Source: Desulfoluna spongiiphila (GTDB taxonomy: Bacteria; Desulfobacterota; Desulfobacteria; Desulfobacterales; Desulfolunaceae). From it: DNA of 64,000 bases. A program made the position numbers and the translations under genes. Positions 15,419-24,180 of this stretch are shown piece after piece (positions within the stretch are counted from its first letter, which is position 1; every line of letters starts with the position of its first letter). The notes under the pieces were generated by a model that ran no database searches, was not told the origin of the DNA, and saw only the letters and a list, made by a program, of their open reading frames with translations. The stretch covers positions 191,554 to 255,553 of the forward strand of contig NZ_FMUX01000008.1 of NCBI RefSeq assembly GCF_900101345.1, given 5' to 3'.

Positions 15419-17803
15419 TCAGCTGACACACACCCTGCGGATCTCCGCAACATCGGTGAGGCCGTCCAGTGCTTTGATGATGCCGTCCTGGATCAAAGTC
15501 GTCATCCCCTCTTCGGCGGCCACACGGAACAACTCATCGGTATGGGCGGCACGCTTGATCATCTGTTTCACATCAGCAGACCCATACATCAATTCATGGA
15601 TGGCCAGTCGCCCCTTGTAGCCGGAGCCGGAACAGACGGAACATCCCACGGGTTTGAAAAGACGCATGTCCGACGAGTACCGGATCCCGGTTTGTTCAAA
15701 GGCCTCGGCACCGTAGAGTTCCACAATGCGATCGAATTCCTCCCGGTCCGGGGTGTACTCGTCACGGCAATTGGTGCAGAGCCGACGCACCAGGCGCTGG
15801 GCAAGGACCCCCTGGAACGCATCGGAAAAGTTCAACGGGTTGAGCCCCATGTCCAGAAGGCGCGTCACGGTTTCCGGAGCGCTGTTGGTGTGCAGGGTGG
15901 AGAGGACCAGGTGACCGGTAAGGGAGGCCTCGATGCCGATGGAGGCGGTTTCGTTGTCACGCATCTCGCCAATCATGATCACGTCGGGGTCTGCCCGGAG
16001 AAAGGCGCGCATCACCCGGGCAAAATCAAGGCCGATCTTTGCCCGACACTCCACCTGGCGAAGGCCGGGCTGGGTGATCTCAACAGGGTCTTCCGCGGTC
16101 CAGATCTTGATGCCCGGCTTGTTGATGTGCCCCATGGCGGCATGGAGGGTGGTGGTTTTCCCCGACCCGGTGGGCCCCACACAGAGGATGAGTCCGTAGG
16201 GCTGGGCGATGATCCGTTTCAGGACATCCAGGTTTCGGTCGGTGAGCCCCATCTGGTCGATCTTCATGGCACCGGAGTCTGCCAGGATACGGAGCACCGC
16301 GTCTTCATAGCCCCCGGCCGTGGGCAAGGTGGCCAGACGCAGTTCAAAGGGCTTGACCCCTTTTCTCTTGAATTTGATCTTTCCGTCCTGGGGAAGCCGC
16401 CGCTCGGCAATGTCCAGGTGGCTCATGATCTTCAGCCGGGAAATGATCCCCATGGCGTTGGAGATGGGAATTTTAAGCACGTCCTGGCACACCCCGTCGA
16501 TACGGTAGCGGATATGGACTTTTTTGGAGTGGGGGGACGGCTCCACGTGGATGTCCGAGGCCCCTTTCCTGTACGCGGTGATGATCACCTGGTCCACCAT
16601 CTTCACGATCTGGCTCGACGATTCGGACAGGGTCCCATCCTGTTCCTGATCGTCCGGTCCCTCGTCCGCCTCCTCTTCGAATTCAACATCGAGCATCATG
16701 TCGAATTCACCACCGTCGTCTTCTCCGGGTCCCTCTTCGGCCTGGCGATCTGAATCGTAGAAGAACTTGATCAGCTCGATAATCTCTTCACGTACCCCCA
16801 CGGAGTACCGGATGTGCTTCGCGTTGAGCAGGGTGTAGATATGATCGGTCTTCTCGAGGTTTTTCGGATCATCGATAAGAACTTCCACCACCCCTTCGGT
16901 CATGTCCCAGGTCAGGGGGACCCAGCTGTTCTGGATCAGGAAGCTCTTCTTCAATTTGCCCAGGAGTTCCACGGGAATGGGGGTGTCGGTGCTGAACTCC
17001 ACAAAGGGGCACTCGTAATAATAGGAGAGGGATTTGCCAAGCTCCTCCTTGTCCACGTACATGTCTTCAAGGAGAATGGCTTCACAGCTTTTACCGGTCT
17101 TTCGCGCAAGGTTCAATGCGTTTTGAAGCTGGGCGGCGTTGACCTGATCCGTATCCAGGAGGTAGCCATAACGGGACTCGTAGCTCCGGGAGCCTTTGAT
17201 CCCCTCCATCTGGGCGTCAAGCCCGGTGTAGTCCACATCGAGGCCGCGGACATCTTCATAGAACCCCATGGCCTCATCACTCTTTTCAAGCTTCTCCATC
17301 TCCAGCCCGAAACGAAAGAGGATATCGGCCGCCGCATCCTGGGTCACGTTGTTGGTCTCGATGAGCTCAAGGACTTTCTTGCGAATCTTGGATACGGCGT
17401 GGAGCTGCATCAGCGCTTCGGCAAGCTGGGGAACCAGCTTGGACACCGAGTACTTGGTGTTGAGAAGTTTCAGCAGCTCGCCCAGGGCCTCGCGGTGAAG
17501 ACCGAGTTCTTTAAAGGCGTGGGCACTTTCCAGAATCTCACCGGCACTGTCTTCGGACCAGGAGTTCTTGATGGCATTGAGTTCTTGGCTGCTGAGCTCA
17601 ATGACCTCATCGTCGTCGTCAAGTTCAGCCGCCTTCGTCCGAAGGTCGTTGAGCTCCACCCCAATGAATTCATTGACCTCTTCATCAAGGTCTCCGTCAT
17701 AGGCGTCAAGAATGGCGGTATAAACGGCGATGGACTCGCCATAGAGACCGTGCTTTTTGTAGGCTTTGGCGGTATCGATTTTTGACTTCAGCTGTTTTTC
17801 CAA
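15419..17803 (-). CDS. PilB/GspE/MshE-like assembly ATPase with a TPR-like N-terminal extension
   Basis: A 794-residue cytosolic hexameric motor ATPase of the type II secretion/type IV pilus family. Residues 1-200 are helical repeats resembling TPRs (AKAYKKHGLYGESIAVYTAI and AHAFKELGLHREALGELLKL). Residues about 215-350 look like an MshE N-terminal (MshEN/GSPII_E) domain. A very acidic linker (residues about 370-410) follows, then the ATPase core with Walker A GPTGSGKTTT, the Asp box, Walker B VIMIGEMRDNETA, the His box HLVLSTLHTNSAPETVTR, and a tetracysteine zinc motif (CTNC, CSVC). Ordinary PilB and GspE lack the TPR-like part. No pilC/gspF, pilin or secretin gene lies nearby, which suggests a stand-alone or regulatory use. 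Confidence 0.9.
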   Translation of the reverse strand: MEKQLKSKIDTAKAYKKHGLYGESIAVYTAILDAYDGDLDEEVNEFIGVELNDLRTKAAELDDDDEVIELSSQELNAIKNSWSEDSAGEILESAHAFKELGLHREALGELLKLLNTKYSVSKLVPQLAEALMQLHAVSKIRKKVLELIETNNVTQDAAADILFRFGLEMEKLEKSDEAMGFYEDVRGLDVDYTGLDAQMEGIKGSRSYESRYGYLLDTDQVNAAQLQNALNLARKTGKSCEAILLEDMYVDKEELGKSLSYYYECPFVEFSTDTPIPVELLGKLKKSFLIQNSWVPLTWDMTEGVVEVLIDDPKNLEKTDHIYTLLNAKHIRYSVGVREEIIELIKFFYDSDRQAEEGPGEDDGGEFDMMLDVEFEEEADEGPDDQEQDGTLSESSSQIVKMVDQVIITAYRKGASDIHVEPSPHSKKVHIRYRIDGVCQDVLKIPISNAMGIISRLKIMSHLDIAERRLPQDGKIKFKRKGVKPFELRLATLPTAGGYEDAVLRILADSGAMKIDQMGLTDRNLDVLKRIIAQPYGLILCVGPTGSGKTTTLHAAMGHINKPGIKIWTAEDPVEITQPGLRQVECRAKIGLDFARVMRAFLRADPDVIMIGEMRDNETASIGIEASLTGHLVLSTLHTNSAPETVTRLLDMGLNPLNFSDAFQGVLAQRLVRRLCTNCRDEYTPDREEFDRIVELYGAEAFEQTGIRYSSDMRLFKPVGCSVCSGSGYKGRLAIHELMYGSADVKQMIKRAAHTDELFRVAAEEGMTTLIQDGIIKALDGLTDVAEIRRVCVS

Positions 17804-17842
17804 AGCGTATCCTCGCAGATTTGACGCACACCTTCAGGTGCA

Positions 17843-18223
17843 CTACATTTTAAAGAAGCGACCGAAACCTCGTGACTTGCGGCTTTTATCAATATCGGTT
17901 GAAATGAGATCGCATGTCATGCGAACCATGGCGGCCACGCACTGGGGGGCCATGAGGATATAAAGGATCCCGTCGACGGTTCGACGGTAATAGACTCTCA
18001 GGGCATCAAAGAGGATCTCCCCTTCGGTGGCGCCGTCCACCAGGGGTGCCATATCCCGCCAGCGCATTTTCTCCGTGAGAAATGCCTGGGCTTCACGGCA
18101 CTCATGGTCACTGTCGCCATGGGATGAGGAGAGTTCAGCCACCAGAGGCTTTCCGGTATCGCTGATGTAAAAAACCCCCTGAACCCCGTCGATGCTGAAC
18201 AAGTCGTCAAAATGGTTTGCCAT
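17843..18223 (-). CDS. small alpha/beta protein, possibly roadblock/LC7-like
   Basis: A 126-residue protein starting MANHFDDLFSIDGVQGVFYI. The pattern of an N-terminal helix, then 'DGVQGVFYISDTGKPLV' and later strand-like GILYILMAPQC with a terminal helix, resembles roadblock/LC7 (MglB-type) domains, which bind Ras-like GTPases. I rate this as a fold guess only. Conserved roadblock residues are not obvious, and the C-terminus is basic (KSRKSRGFGRFFKM). It sits 34 bases after the REC-DUF4388 gene and 39 bases before the PilB-like gene, tightly inside the operon that also encodes an MglA-like GTPase. Confidence 0.6.
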   Translation of the reverse strand: MANHFDDLFSIDGVQGVFYISDTGKPLVAELSSSHGDSDHECREAQAFLTEKMRWRDMAPLVDGATEGEILFDALRVYYRRTVDGILYILMAPQCVAAMVRMTCDLISTDIDKSRKSRGFGRFFKM

Positions 18224-18257
18224 ATTTACCTGAATACATAGAAGATTATAATCTTAT

Positions 18258-19295
18258 TTACACGTCCAGTACAGCGTCAATTAAGGATTCTTTCTGAACC
18301 CTTGCCCCCACCACCAGGCGGGCGGGAGGCCCCGAGCCCATCACCACCATGCGCTGGTCGGTTTCCCGATTGCTCAACACCGCTTTCAACGGACCGGCAC
18401 CCAGGATGTTGCCGAACATCTGCAGGGTAGCCATTTTATCCGCCAGTTCAGGGGCCCAGGCAGCCTCTTCCACGGCATCGGGGTTGCCGCTGGCCCTTAC
18501 GACCAGTTCTTTCAAGCGTTCAAGCTCCTGGGGTGACCCGCCATCGGGCCCATCGGCAGGGTCGGTGTGGGAGGCGGCTTCCCCCTGCCCCTGGCCAGAA
18601 GCTGGCGAGCCGCTTCCCTGCTCATCTTTCAGCCGCATGGCATCCAGCAGGATCGCCTGGAGCTCCCCCTGGATCCCTTTTCGGGTGAGTATACATGAAT
18701 TTTCAATGAGCAGGGTCACCCGCTCCCACCCGAGGACACGGTAAGCCGCCTTGTTGCCGGTCAATGCTCCGTATCGGGCGTTGAGGATATCCCCGTCCCG
18801 AAAAAAGAGGACCCCTTGGGTGCTGGTTGTCTCGTTGATCACCCGGATGGTGCATGTCTTGGCTTCCATCTCAATGAGCTGCAGGAACATCTCAAGGGAG
18901 GCATTGTTCAAGGTGCCGCCCCCTGCCTGCTCCTTGAGGATCTGGTCAATGGTATGGATCAGGTCACCAATGACAAGGGGCTTTGTGAAATACGCCCTGG
19001 CCCCGTAGCGCATCACCGCTTCACGGGTTTTGGGTTTGTCAAAGCTGGTGGCCACAATGGCGGGGATATCGGGGAAGAAACGGCGTATCTTTTCCAGGAG
19101 GCCGTAGCCGTCCACGTTGGGCATCTGAAGATCCGTGACCACAAGGGCAATGGGACGCTGTTTCAAGATTTCGATGGCCTCGCCGCCGTCGGTGCACGTA
19201 ATGACGGCATACCGATCCTTCAACTTGGAAAACAGCTTATGGATAAGGTTGAGGAAAGGCTGGTTGTCATCAACGACAAGAATCTGTCTGACCAT
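18258..19295 (-). CDS. response regulator with REC and DUF4388 (PATAN-like) domains
   Basis: A 345-residue soluble regulator. The receiver domain has the acidic pair VVDDN (Asp9-Asp10), the phosphoacceptor Asp55 in VVTDLQMP, the conserved Thr/Ser near IVATS and Lys in YFTKPL. A DUF4388/PATAN-type domain follows (about residues 125-225, with QGVLFFRDGDILNARYG), the domain that couples receivers to diverse outputs in cyanobacteria and Desulfobacterota. After a low-complexity Gly/Ser/Gln/Asp linker (about 230-255), the last 90 residues form a small alpha/beta module that could be roadblock-like. There is no DNA-binding or enzymatic output, so signalling is probably by protein contact. No histidine kinase is encoded in the window. 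Confidence 0.85.
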   Translation of the reverse strand: MVRQILVVDDNQPFLNLIHKLFSKLKDRYAVITCTDGGEAIEILKQRPIALVVTDLQMPNVDGYGLLEKIRRFFPDIPAIVATSFDKPKTREAVMRYGARAYFTKPLVIGDLIHTIDQILKEQAGGGTLNNASLEMFLQLIEMEAKTCTIRVINETTSTQGVLFFRDGDILNARYGALTGNKAAYRVLGWERVTLLIENSCILTRKGIQGELQAILLDAMRLKDEQGSGSPASGQGQGEAASHTDPADGPDGGSPQELERLKELVVRASGNPDAVEEAAWAPELADKMATLQMFGNILGAGPLKAVLSNRETDQRMVVMGSGPPARLVVGARVQKESLIDAVLDV

Positions 19296-19384
19296 GGTGT
19301 GACCGTCCTGTGTTTCCCCTCCCCCGCATCGGGAAAAGGGTTAAAAAATACCGGCGTTTTGGGCATGCAAAGGAAAAAAGGCTC

Positions 19385-20392
19385 TCAGACCACCGCTTTA
19401 AAGGCGTCTATCTCCCGTTGATACTGCTGGCGCCAGCTTTTCAGGTTCTGCTGAAGTTCCATGCCGAGCCCCCTCTCCAGGGCCAGCTCTCGAAGGCATT
19501 CCGTTACAGCCGCCACAAGGCGCTGCACCTTGTCGGTTCCGGTGTAGGTGATGGCACCGCCCTGGTAGCTGAACTCCTCGGTAAAGGGGTCCAGAAACTC
19601 GTACCGGGACACTTTTTCGAGAAATTTGCGTTTCAGCACCGTATCGAAGGGGTCGGTCTGTATCTTGGTGTCGGCATAGGTCTGTTCGAACACCCCCAGA
19701 AGCACCTCCAGCATCTCCACGGGATTCTGGGTATCCAGGGATCCCCGGGCCTGCCCGCGTGTCGGCTCTTTGTCGTGGAGGCAGGCGTCGCTGAGGTGAA
19801 GGGCTTCCAGCTGCACCCGCTTGATGGCAATGCGGGTGCGCTCGTTTTTTGCGCTGGCCATGATCCGCCCCAGCTCCTGGTTCGGGTCCCTCAGGATGCC
19901 CCCGCTTTTCCCCAGGACAGCACCGGCGATCTCCCCCATGATGACATGGATCTGATCTGCCTTGCCCGGAGGGTTCAGCACCTCGATCAACCCGGTAAAC
20001 CGATCCTGTATGATCTTTTTCATCAGGGCCTCCAGGTCCACCGTGGACGAGGTGAGGTTTTTGTGGATCAGGGCCGCTTCGTTCAGGTTGGCCCAGTAGC
20101 CGATGCTCTCTTCGGGGATCTCGAAAACAGAGACGGTATGCCGGGCAGCGTCGGCTGTGCGCAGCAGCTCTTCAAGGGCCGGCTGGCGTCCCCGGGACTC
20201 CCCGTCGGCACAGATGTGGGCATTGATCAACGCTCCCTGATCGAAATAAACGGCACCTTCAGAGCCGGGAGCCCGCAGGTACACACAACCCGACGGCAAG
20301 GCATTCCGAAAATGATCGACAAAACGCCGGATACGAATGTAACTGGTGTGCAGGTTGCTGACCACCGGGGTCTCTCTGGGAATGACAATCAT
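19385..20392 (-). CDS. unknown protein with DUF4388-like segments
   Basis: A 335-residue soluble protein I cannot name. Two stretches resemble the strand-glycine-strand core of DUF4388/PATAN domains: EGAVYFDQGALINAHI (about residues 45-60), and TGLIEV followed by IHVIMGEIAGAVLG (about 132-160). That suggests two such domains in tandem. The C-terminal 130 residues are helical (FLEKVSRYEFLDPFTEEF, then a long amphipathic helix). It lies between the REC-DUF4388 gene and the Cache/HAMP receptor in the same operon, so it may be an adaptor of the same signalling set. Functional role is unknown. Confidence 0.6.
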   Translation of the reverse strand: MIVIPRETPVVSNLHTSYIRIRRFVDHFRNALPSGCVYLRAPGSEGAVYFDQGALINAHICADGESRGRQPALEELLRTADAARHTVSVFEIPEESIGYWANLNEAALIHKNLTSSTVDLEALMKKIIQDRFTGLIEVLNPPGKADQIHVIMGEIAGAVLGKSGGILRDPNQELGRIMASAKNERTRIAIKRVQLEALHLSDACLHDKEPTRGQARGSLDTQNPVEMLEVLLGVFEQTYADTKIQTDPFDTVLKRKFLEKVSRYEFLDPFTEEFSYQGGAITYTGTDKVQRLVAAVTECLRELALERGLGMELQQNLKSWRQQYQREIDAFKAVV

Positions 20393-20550
20393 ATCAATCT
20401 CACTGGTTGAACAAAGGGTATCACCGTCCGTGACGGCTGCAAAGGGGGAACGGGCCGCGCTTCAACACAAACGGGAGCATCTCAGGCGACATGAACAACT
20501 GCCGTTATTCTCCTGGTCTCTGCTCCCGTCGGTACGGCCTGGGATAAACG

Positions 20551-21771
20551 CTACCGCTTCCTGCGGAGCCGTTCAATGGAAAAGCGCAAACTGTCCTGCA
20601 TGCGCGTGACCGCTTCGGCAAGGCTGCCGATCTCATCACGGGACCTGATGTCGATGACCACATCCAGCTCCCCCACGCTGATACGGTCCGCCGCATCCGT
20701 GAGCATCTGGATGTTGGAGGTGAGCCGGTACCCGTAAATCATGATGGAGAGCCCGATAAAGACAATCACCACGCCGATGAAGCCCATGGTTATTTTCTGG
20801 GTGGCCTGGGTCAGCCCGGTGGCCCGTTTTTCAATGAGCTGGATACGCCCGGTAAAATCTTCGATAAAAGTGGTGCTCAAAATGAGGTACGGGGTCTGCT
20901 CAATGGGTTCAACGGCCATGAACTTCTCTTTTTCCGTGCCGTCCCTGTAGTACCCCTTGATCCCCCGGCCGCCTTTCATGGCGCTGAACACCTCATCGAA
21001 ACTCTGAAAGCCAAGATCCAGCTCCTCCTTCATCTTGGCCAGGAGGGGCTCTCCGAGATACGACTCCTCACGGTGGCACCAGATGCGGTACCCCGTCTCC
21101 CCATCCTGGTCCGGAGCGGGAATTTCGATAAGGGCCGTAAAGCCTTCGGTGCCGACATCCTGAACCGCAATCTCCCGCATGTCAAAGTCGTAGTAAAAAT
21201 CGTCTTTGTTCAGGTCCGGGTTGTTGCGCAGAAAAATGGAGCATTGGGATGCCACGCTCCGGGCTTTGTTGACGATGATCTCTTCGGCCATCTGGCGAAC
21301 CACGTCGGTGCTCTCGCCGGTGATGCTGTTTGCAAGGGTGAGCATCTGGTACTGGGTAAAGGCACTGCTGCCGATAAAAAGCAGGATGGGGATCCCGAGA
21401 AAGAGAAAAAACATCTTGGTTCGCAGGCCAAAGCCCTTGTATGAGGTCTTTTTCTTCCGGGCAACCCGGGAGGCCTCCGCAGGCGCAGGCGCGGCCTCCG
21501 GGGTGGGATTTTTGGACACAACCTTCAAGGGGGGGGCGTCGGCCGAGGCGGGAGCGGTCTCCTGGTCGGGGGAGGTTTCGCTGAAGGGAACCGACTGAAT
21601 GGGGCCGGAGCCCTCACCGGTGTCGGTCTCTTCACCCGGCGGACGAATGGTGATGATGTGTTCGCACACTTTGCATTTGATCTTGATGCCATCCGGGTTC
21701 TTGATGTGGCTCATCAGTTTGCCGGGGTCCAGATGGTAAATCTTCCCGCACTCTTCACATATCACGACCAT
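20551..21771 (-). CDS. zinc-ribbon, transmembrane Cache-like and HAMP receptor with no output domain
   Basis: A 406-residue inner-membrane protein. It opens with an MJ0042-type zinc ribbon (CEECGKIYHLD and IKCKVCEHIITI), then a low-complexity Pro/Ala/Glu linker to about residue 115. The first transmembrane helix (TKMFFLFLGIPILLFIGSS) is followed by a periplasmic Cache/dCache-like sensor (about residues 145-310, including YDFDMREIAVQDVG and AVEPIEQTPYLILSTTF), a second transmembrane helix (MGFIGVVIVFIGLSIMIYGY) and a HAMP domain (LTDAADRISVGELDVVIDI). It ends about 30 residues after HAMP, with no kinase, cyclase or methyl-accepting domain. The signal must therefore pass to a separate partner, perhaps through the zinc ribbon. 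Confidence 0.82.
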   Translation of the reverse strand: MVVICEECGKIYHLDPGKLMSHIKNPDGIKIKCKVCEHIITIRPPGEETDTGEGSGPIQSVPFSETSPDQETAPASADAPPLKVVSKNPTPEAAPAPAEASRVARKKKTSYKGFGLRTKMFFLFLGIPILLFIGSSAFTQYQMLTLANSITGESTDVVRQMAEEIIVNKARSVASQCSIFLRNNPDLNKDDFYYDFDMREIAVQDVGTEGFTALIEIPAPDQDGETGYRIWCHREESYLGEPLLAKMKEELDLGFQSFDEVFSAMKGGRGIKGYYRDGTEKEKFMAVEPIEQTPYLILSTTFIEDFTGRIQLIEKRATGLTQATQKITMGFIGVVIVFIGLSIMIYGYRLTSNIQMLTDAADRISVGELDVVIDIRSRDEIGSLAEAVTRMQDSLRFSIERLRRKR

Positions 21772-21853
21772 ACCCTGCTTGCTCCTTGACTGTTGAACTC
21801 TCGTTGGGGATTGTCACCGTTGGAATGAGGTGCTCTGGCCTGCAGTGGATCCA

Positions 21854-22315
21854 TCAAAAATTTTTAAGTTTCGACAAAAGGACCTGCTGAAACTCCGCAC
21901 GCTTTTCATCCCGGGGGATTTCCCGGGCAAGGGCGTCCACCAGCTCGGCCGCGCGTGTCAGGGGGATGCTCTCACGCTCAAGGGCCATCTCCTGAAGGAG
22001 ATCCTCAAGGAGAATTTCCGCCATGGGCCCCATGGCCTTGGAGAGTTGATCCGCAAGAAAGGGGTAAAAATCACCCGAAAGGGTCGGCACCGAGGAGACC
22101 ACCTCCTCAATGAGCCCCAGGTGATCCAGCCGGATCAGGACATCCCGGATATCGGAGAGGGTCAAGCCAAGCTCTCCGGCAAGTTCGGCGGTGTTTTTCT
22201 CGCCGTTGAGTTGCATCAGCAGGGTGAGCATGCGGCTGTCCAGCGACACCTCCCCCAAGTCATCTCGTACGGATCGCCGGTACACGGACGATGCGATGTT
22301 TCCTTTTAAACCCAT
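21854..22315 (-). CDS. winged-helix-like protein with a DUF8082-like C-terminus
   Basis: A 153-residue protein. Residues 25-75 (SLDSRMLTLLMQLNGEKNTA, then LGLTLSDIRDVLIRLDHLGLI) look like a winged-helix fold. The C-terminal 55 residues (LLEDLLQEMALERESIPLTR and later REIPRDEKRAEFQQVLLSKL) are helical, a module I recall from Desulfobacterota signalling proteins as DUF8082-like. Alternative GTG starts lie 2 and 4 codons upstream, closer to an AGGAG. DNA binding is possible, but such winged-helix domains in roadblock/MglA clusters are as often protein-interaction modules. It is a middle gene of the operon. Confidence 0.65.
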   Translation of the reverse strand: MGLKGNIASSVYRRSVRDDLGEVSLDSRMLTLLMQLNGEKNTAELAGELGLTLSDIRDVLIRLDHLGLIEEVVSSVPTLSGDFYPFLADQLSKAMGPMAEILLEDLLQEMALERESIPLTRAAELVDALAREIPRDEKRAEFQQVLLSKLKNF

Positions 22316-22332
22316 GGCCACCTGCACTGCTC

Positions 22333-22893
22333 CTATTTCCGTTTCACCAACCGGGCAATCTCTTCTCGAACCACCTGACGAATGTATGTTTTCACGGCAT
22401 CGGACAACCTTACCTCGGCGGTACCGGAGGAGGCTCCCTGGCCCGATGGTTTCGATGCGGCGTGCTGGGCAATCAGCCCTTTGAACCGCTTGAACTCACG
22501 GACATGCCCCGCAGCCGACCGGTTTTTTTCCTCTTCGGTCATGTCGGAGTCCACAGCCGCTTCAAAGCTGTCGAAAAGGGATTTCAAAAACGAAACGGTC
22601 TCGGGGTGGGCAGAGGCTTTTTTGGCCTTCAGGTAACGCCCGATGGTGTCGAGGAGCTTGATATAGATCGACAGAGCCTTGTCGCCGGCACACCGCCCAC
22701 CGAGCTGTTTCAGCTCGCGCAGGTAGGCGTCGAGGTTTTTGTCCCCGATCTCCCACTCCATCTCAAGGATCACGGCCTTGAGGGTTTCAAGGGGATCACC
22801 GGGTGTCTCCGCACCAGGGGCCGGGCCGTCGTCGAACAGCTCGTTCAACCGGCTGTCCAGCTCTTCGTTCATGGATGAACCGTTCATCGTCAT
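22333..22893 (-). CDS. helical protein of unknown function
   Basis: A 186-residue, almost entirely helical soluble protein. A variable acidic N-terminus (about 35 residues with a Pro/Gly/Ala stretch) precedes a core with LKAVILEMEWEIGDKNLDAY and ALSIYIKLLDTIGRYLKAKK. After a Ser/Gly linker it ends in a basic amphipathic helix (YIRQVVREEIARLVKRK). I do not recognise the family. The start lies two bases after the MglA-like gene's stop, with GGAGG upstream inside that gene, so the two are probably translationally coupled. An effector or partner of the GTPase is the natural guess, with no direct support. Confidence 0.65.
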   Translation of the reverse strand: MTMNGSSMNEELDSRLNELFDDGPAPGAETPGDPLETLKAVILEMEWEIGDKNLDAYLRELKQLGGRCAGDKALSIYIKLLDTIGRYLKAKKASAHPETVSFLKSLFDSFEAAVDSDMTEEEKNRSAAGHVREFKRFKGLIAQHAASKPSGQGASSGTAEVRLSDAVKTYIRQVVREEIARLVKRK

Positions 22894-22895
22894 TG

Positions 22896-23516
22896 TTACT
22901 CATTCCCTCCGAGCTCAAGCTTTTCGCGAATGGACATCACCGTCATGGAGATGATGCGCTTCATGGTCACCGCCACGTTCTCGCCATTCACGGCACTTGC
23001 TGTGTAGTAGGGTGCTTTAAGGCTTGTGTTGAGATCTTTTTGCATGACCTCCACAGGCAGAACCGGGATCCCTTCTGTTTCCAGGTCCCGTTTGTTGTAC
23101 TGCATCACCAGCGGGATGGTTTCGATGTTCTTGTTGAAGGAGACAAGGTTTTCCGCCAGGTTTTCCAGTGAGCGAATGTTCATCTCCTGCCTCAGCGTCA
23201 TGGAGTCTGCAACAAACACAATCCCGTCCACCCCGCGCAACACGAGTTTCCGGGTGGCGTTGTACTTTACCTGCCCCGGAACCGTATAGAATTGCACCTT
23301 GATGGTGTACCCCTTGATCATCCCGATGTCAAAGGGCAGAAAATCAAAGAAAAGGGTGCGGTCGTTGTAGGTCTTCACCGTCACCATTTCACTTTTGATC
23401 CTGCTGCGGAATTTTTCGTTGATATACTCCAGATTTGTGGTCTTGCCCCCCCTGCCCGGACCATAATAGACAATCTTAACCTGGACTTCACGTTTTTTTG
23501 GATTTATCAGTGCCAA
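22896..23516 (-). CDS. MglA-like small Ras-family GTPase (copy 1)
   Basis: A 206-residue single-domain GTPase of the bacterial MglA/Ras-like type. P-loop YYGPGRGGKTTNLEY (residues 17-31), switch II TVPGQVKYNATRKLVL with the conserved Gln, FVADS, and the G4 motif NKRD. FFDFLPFDIG between switch I and II is also diagnostic. MglA in Myxococcus sets the leading pole for gliding and type IV pili and is controlled by the roadblock GAP MglB. A roadblock gene precedes it by 63 bases in the same operon, so a GTPase/GAP pair is likely. A second MglA-like gene lies at 27.3 kb. What it controls here is unknown. Confidence 0.93.
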   Translation of the reverse strand: MALINPKKREVQVKIVYYGPGRGGKTTNLEYINEKFRSRIKSEMVTVKTYNDRTLFFDFLPFDIGMIKGYTIKVQFYTVPGQVKYNATRKLVLRGVDGIVFVADSMTLRQEMNIRSLENLAENLVSFNKNIETIPLVMQYNKRDLETEGIPVLPVEVMQKDLNTSLKAPYYTASAVNGENVAVTMKRIISMTVMSIREKLELGGNE

Positions 23517-23579
23517 ACCATTAACCTCTCTGATACATGATTGCCCGGATTCTAAAACATGCCAGCGGTCCCGACACTT

Positions 23580-23975
23580 TTAGAGCAGGAGGTCCCGGAT
23601 CCTGTCGTTTGCCTCGTTGACTTTCAGGCGAAGAAACCCAAGGGACACGTCTTTTCCAAAAATGGTCAGGAGAAGCAAATCGGTTCCGATTTTGCTGAAA
23701 TGAATGCTGTCGCTTTCCCCTTTGTGGAACAGCAGAGAAAACTCTTCTTCTCCGATGATATTGGCCATGGCACTGACCGCACCGAAATTGGCTGCCGCAA
23801 GGGCCGCAAGCGAATACACGTCGTGCTGGCACCGGCCGTTGTCCAGATTGACAATCACGTTTCCTGCCAGGTCGATAAGCACCACGCTCTGTACACCGAG
23901 CTCAATGAGCTCTTCGTTCAGAACATCTTCAATGGATTCGAGCTGTTTTTTACTGAAATCAAAAGGAAAATCCAT
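23580..23975 (-). CDS. roadblock/LC7 domain protein, likely MglB-like partner of the GTPase
   Basis: A 131-residue protein starting MDFPFDFSKKQLESIEDVLN. It shows the roadblock/LC7 pattern: a long first helix, then a strand (VQSVVLIDLAGNVIVN), the helix SLAALAAANFGAVSAMANII, and the strand pairs EFSLLFHKGESDSIHFSKI and LLLLTIFG. Such domains dimerise and act as GAPs or regulators for MglA-type GTPases. It is the first gene of the long operon, with GAAGGA upstream of the ATG and a minus-strand promoter about 160 bases before it. Placement directly before the GTPase strongly supports a functional pair. Confidence 0.85.
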   Translation of the reverse strand: MDFPFDFSKKQLESIEDVLNEELIELGVQSVVLIDLAGNVIVNLDNGRCQHDVYSLAALAAANFGAVSAMANIIGEEEFSLLFHKGESDSIHFSKIGTDLLLLTIFGKDVSLGFLRLKVNEANDRIRDLLL

Positions 23976-24135
23976 ATTGGCGAGTCCTTCGCTCCGTATC
24001 TGTTGATGGGTTTCATGCCTGGTGGCAGTGCGTCTGGAATGTCTACAGGCAGAGGTTTCTTCCGTCTATATCAACCGGTTACTCGAACAGACCAGAAAAC
24101 ATTGATCCTAAGTAATAACAGGCAGATCCTATAAC

Positions 24136-24164
24136 CCTATAGCTCATCTACGTTGATTAATCAA
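24136..24164 (-). promoter_or_regulatory. promoter with a palindrome over the -35 box, upstream of the roadblock/MglA operon
   Basis: On the minus strand TTGATT (-35) and TATAGG (-10) are 17 bases apart. The -35 box lies within a perfect 12-base palindrome, TTGATTAATCAA (24153-24164), that could be a regulator-binding site. It precedes the first gene by about 160 bases. Confidence 0.45.
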
Positions 24165-24180
24165 TTTAAAACAAATGACA

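Noticed and set aside
15419..17803. Naming the ATPase pilB or gspE outright
   Set aside because: The N-terminal extension and lack of pilus or secretion partners make the orthology unclear.
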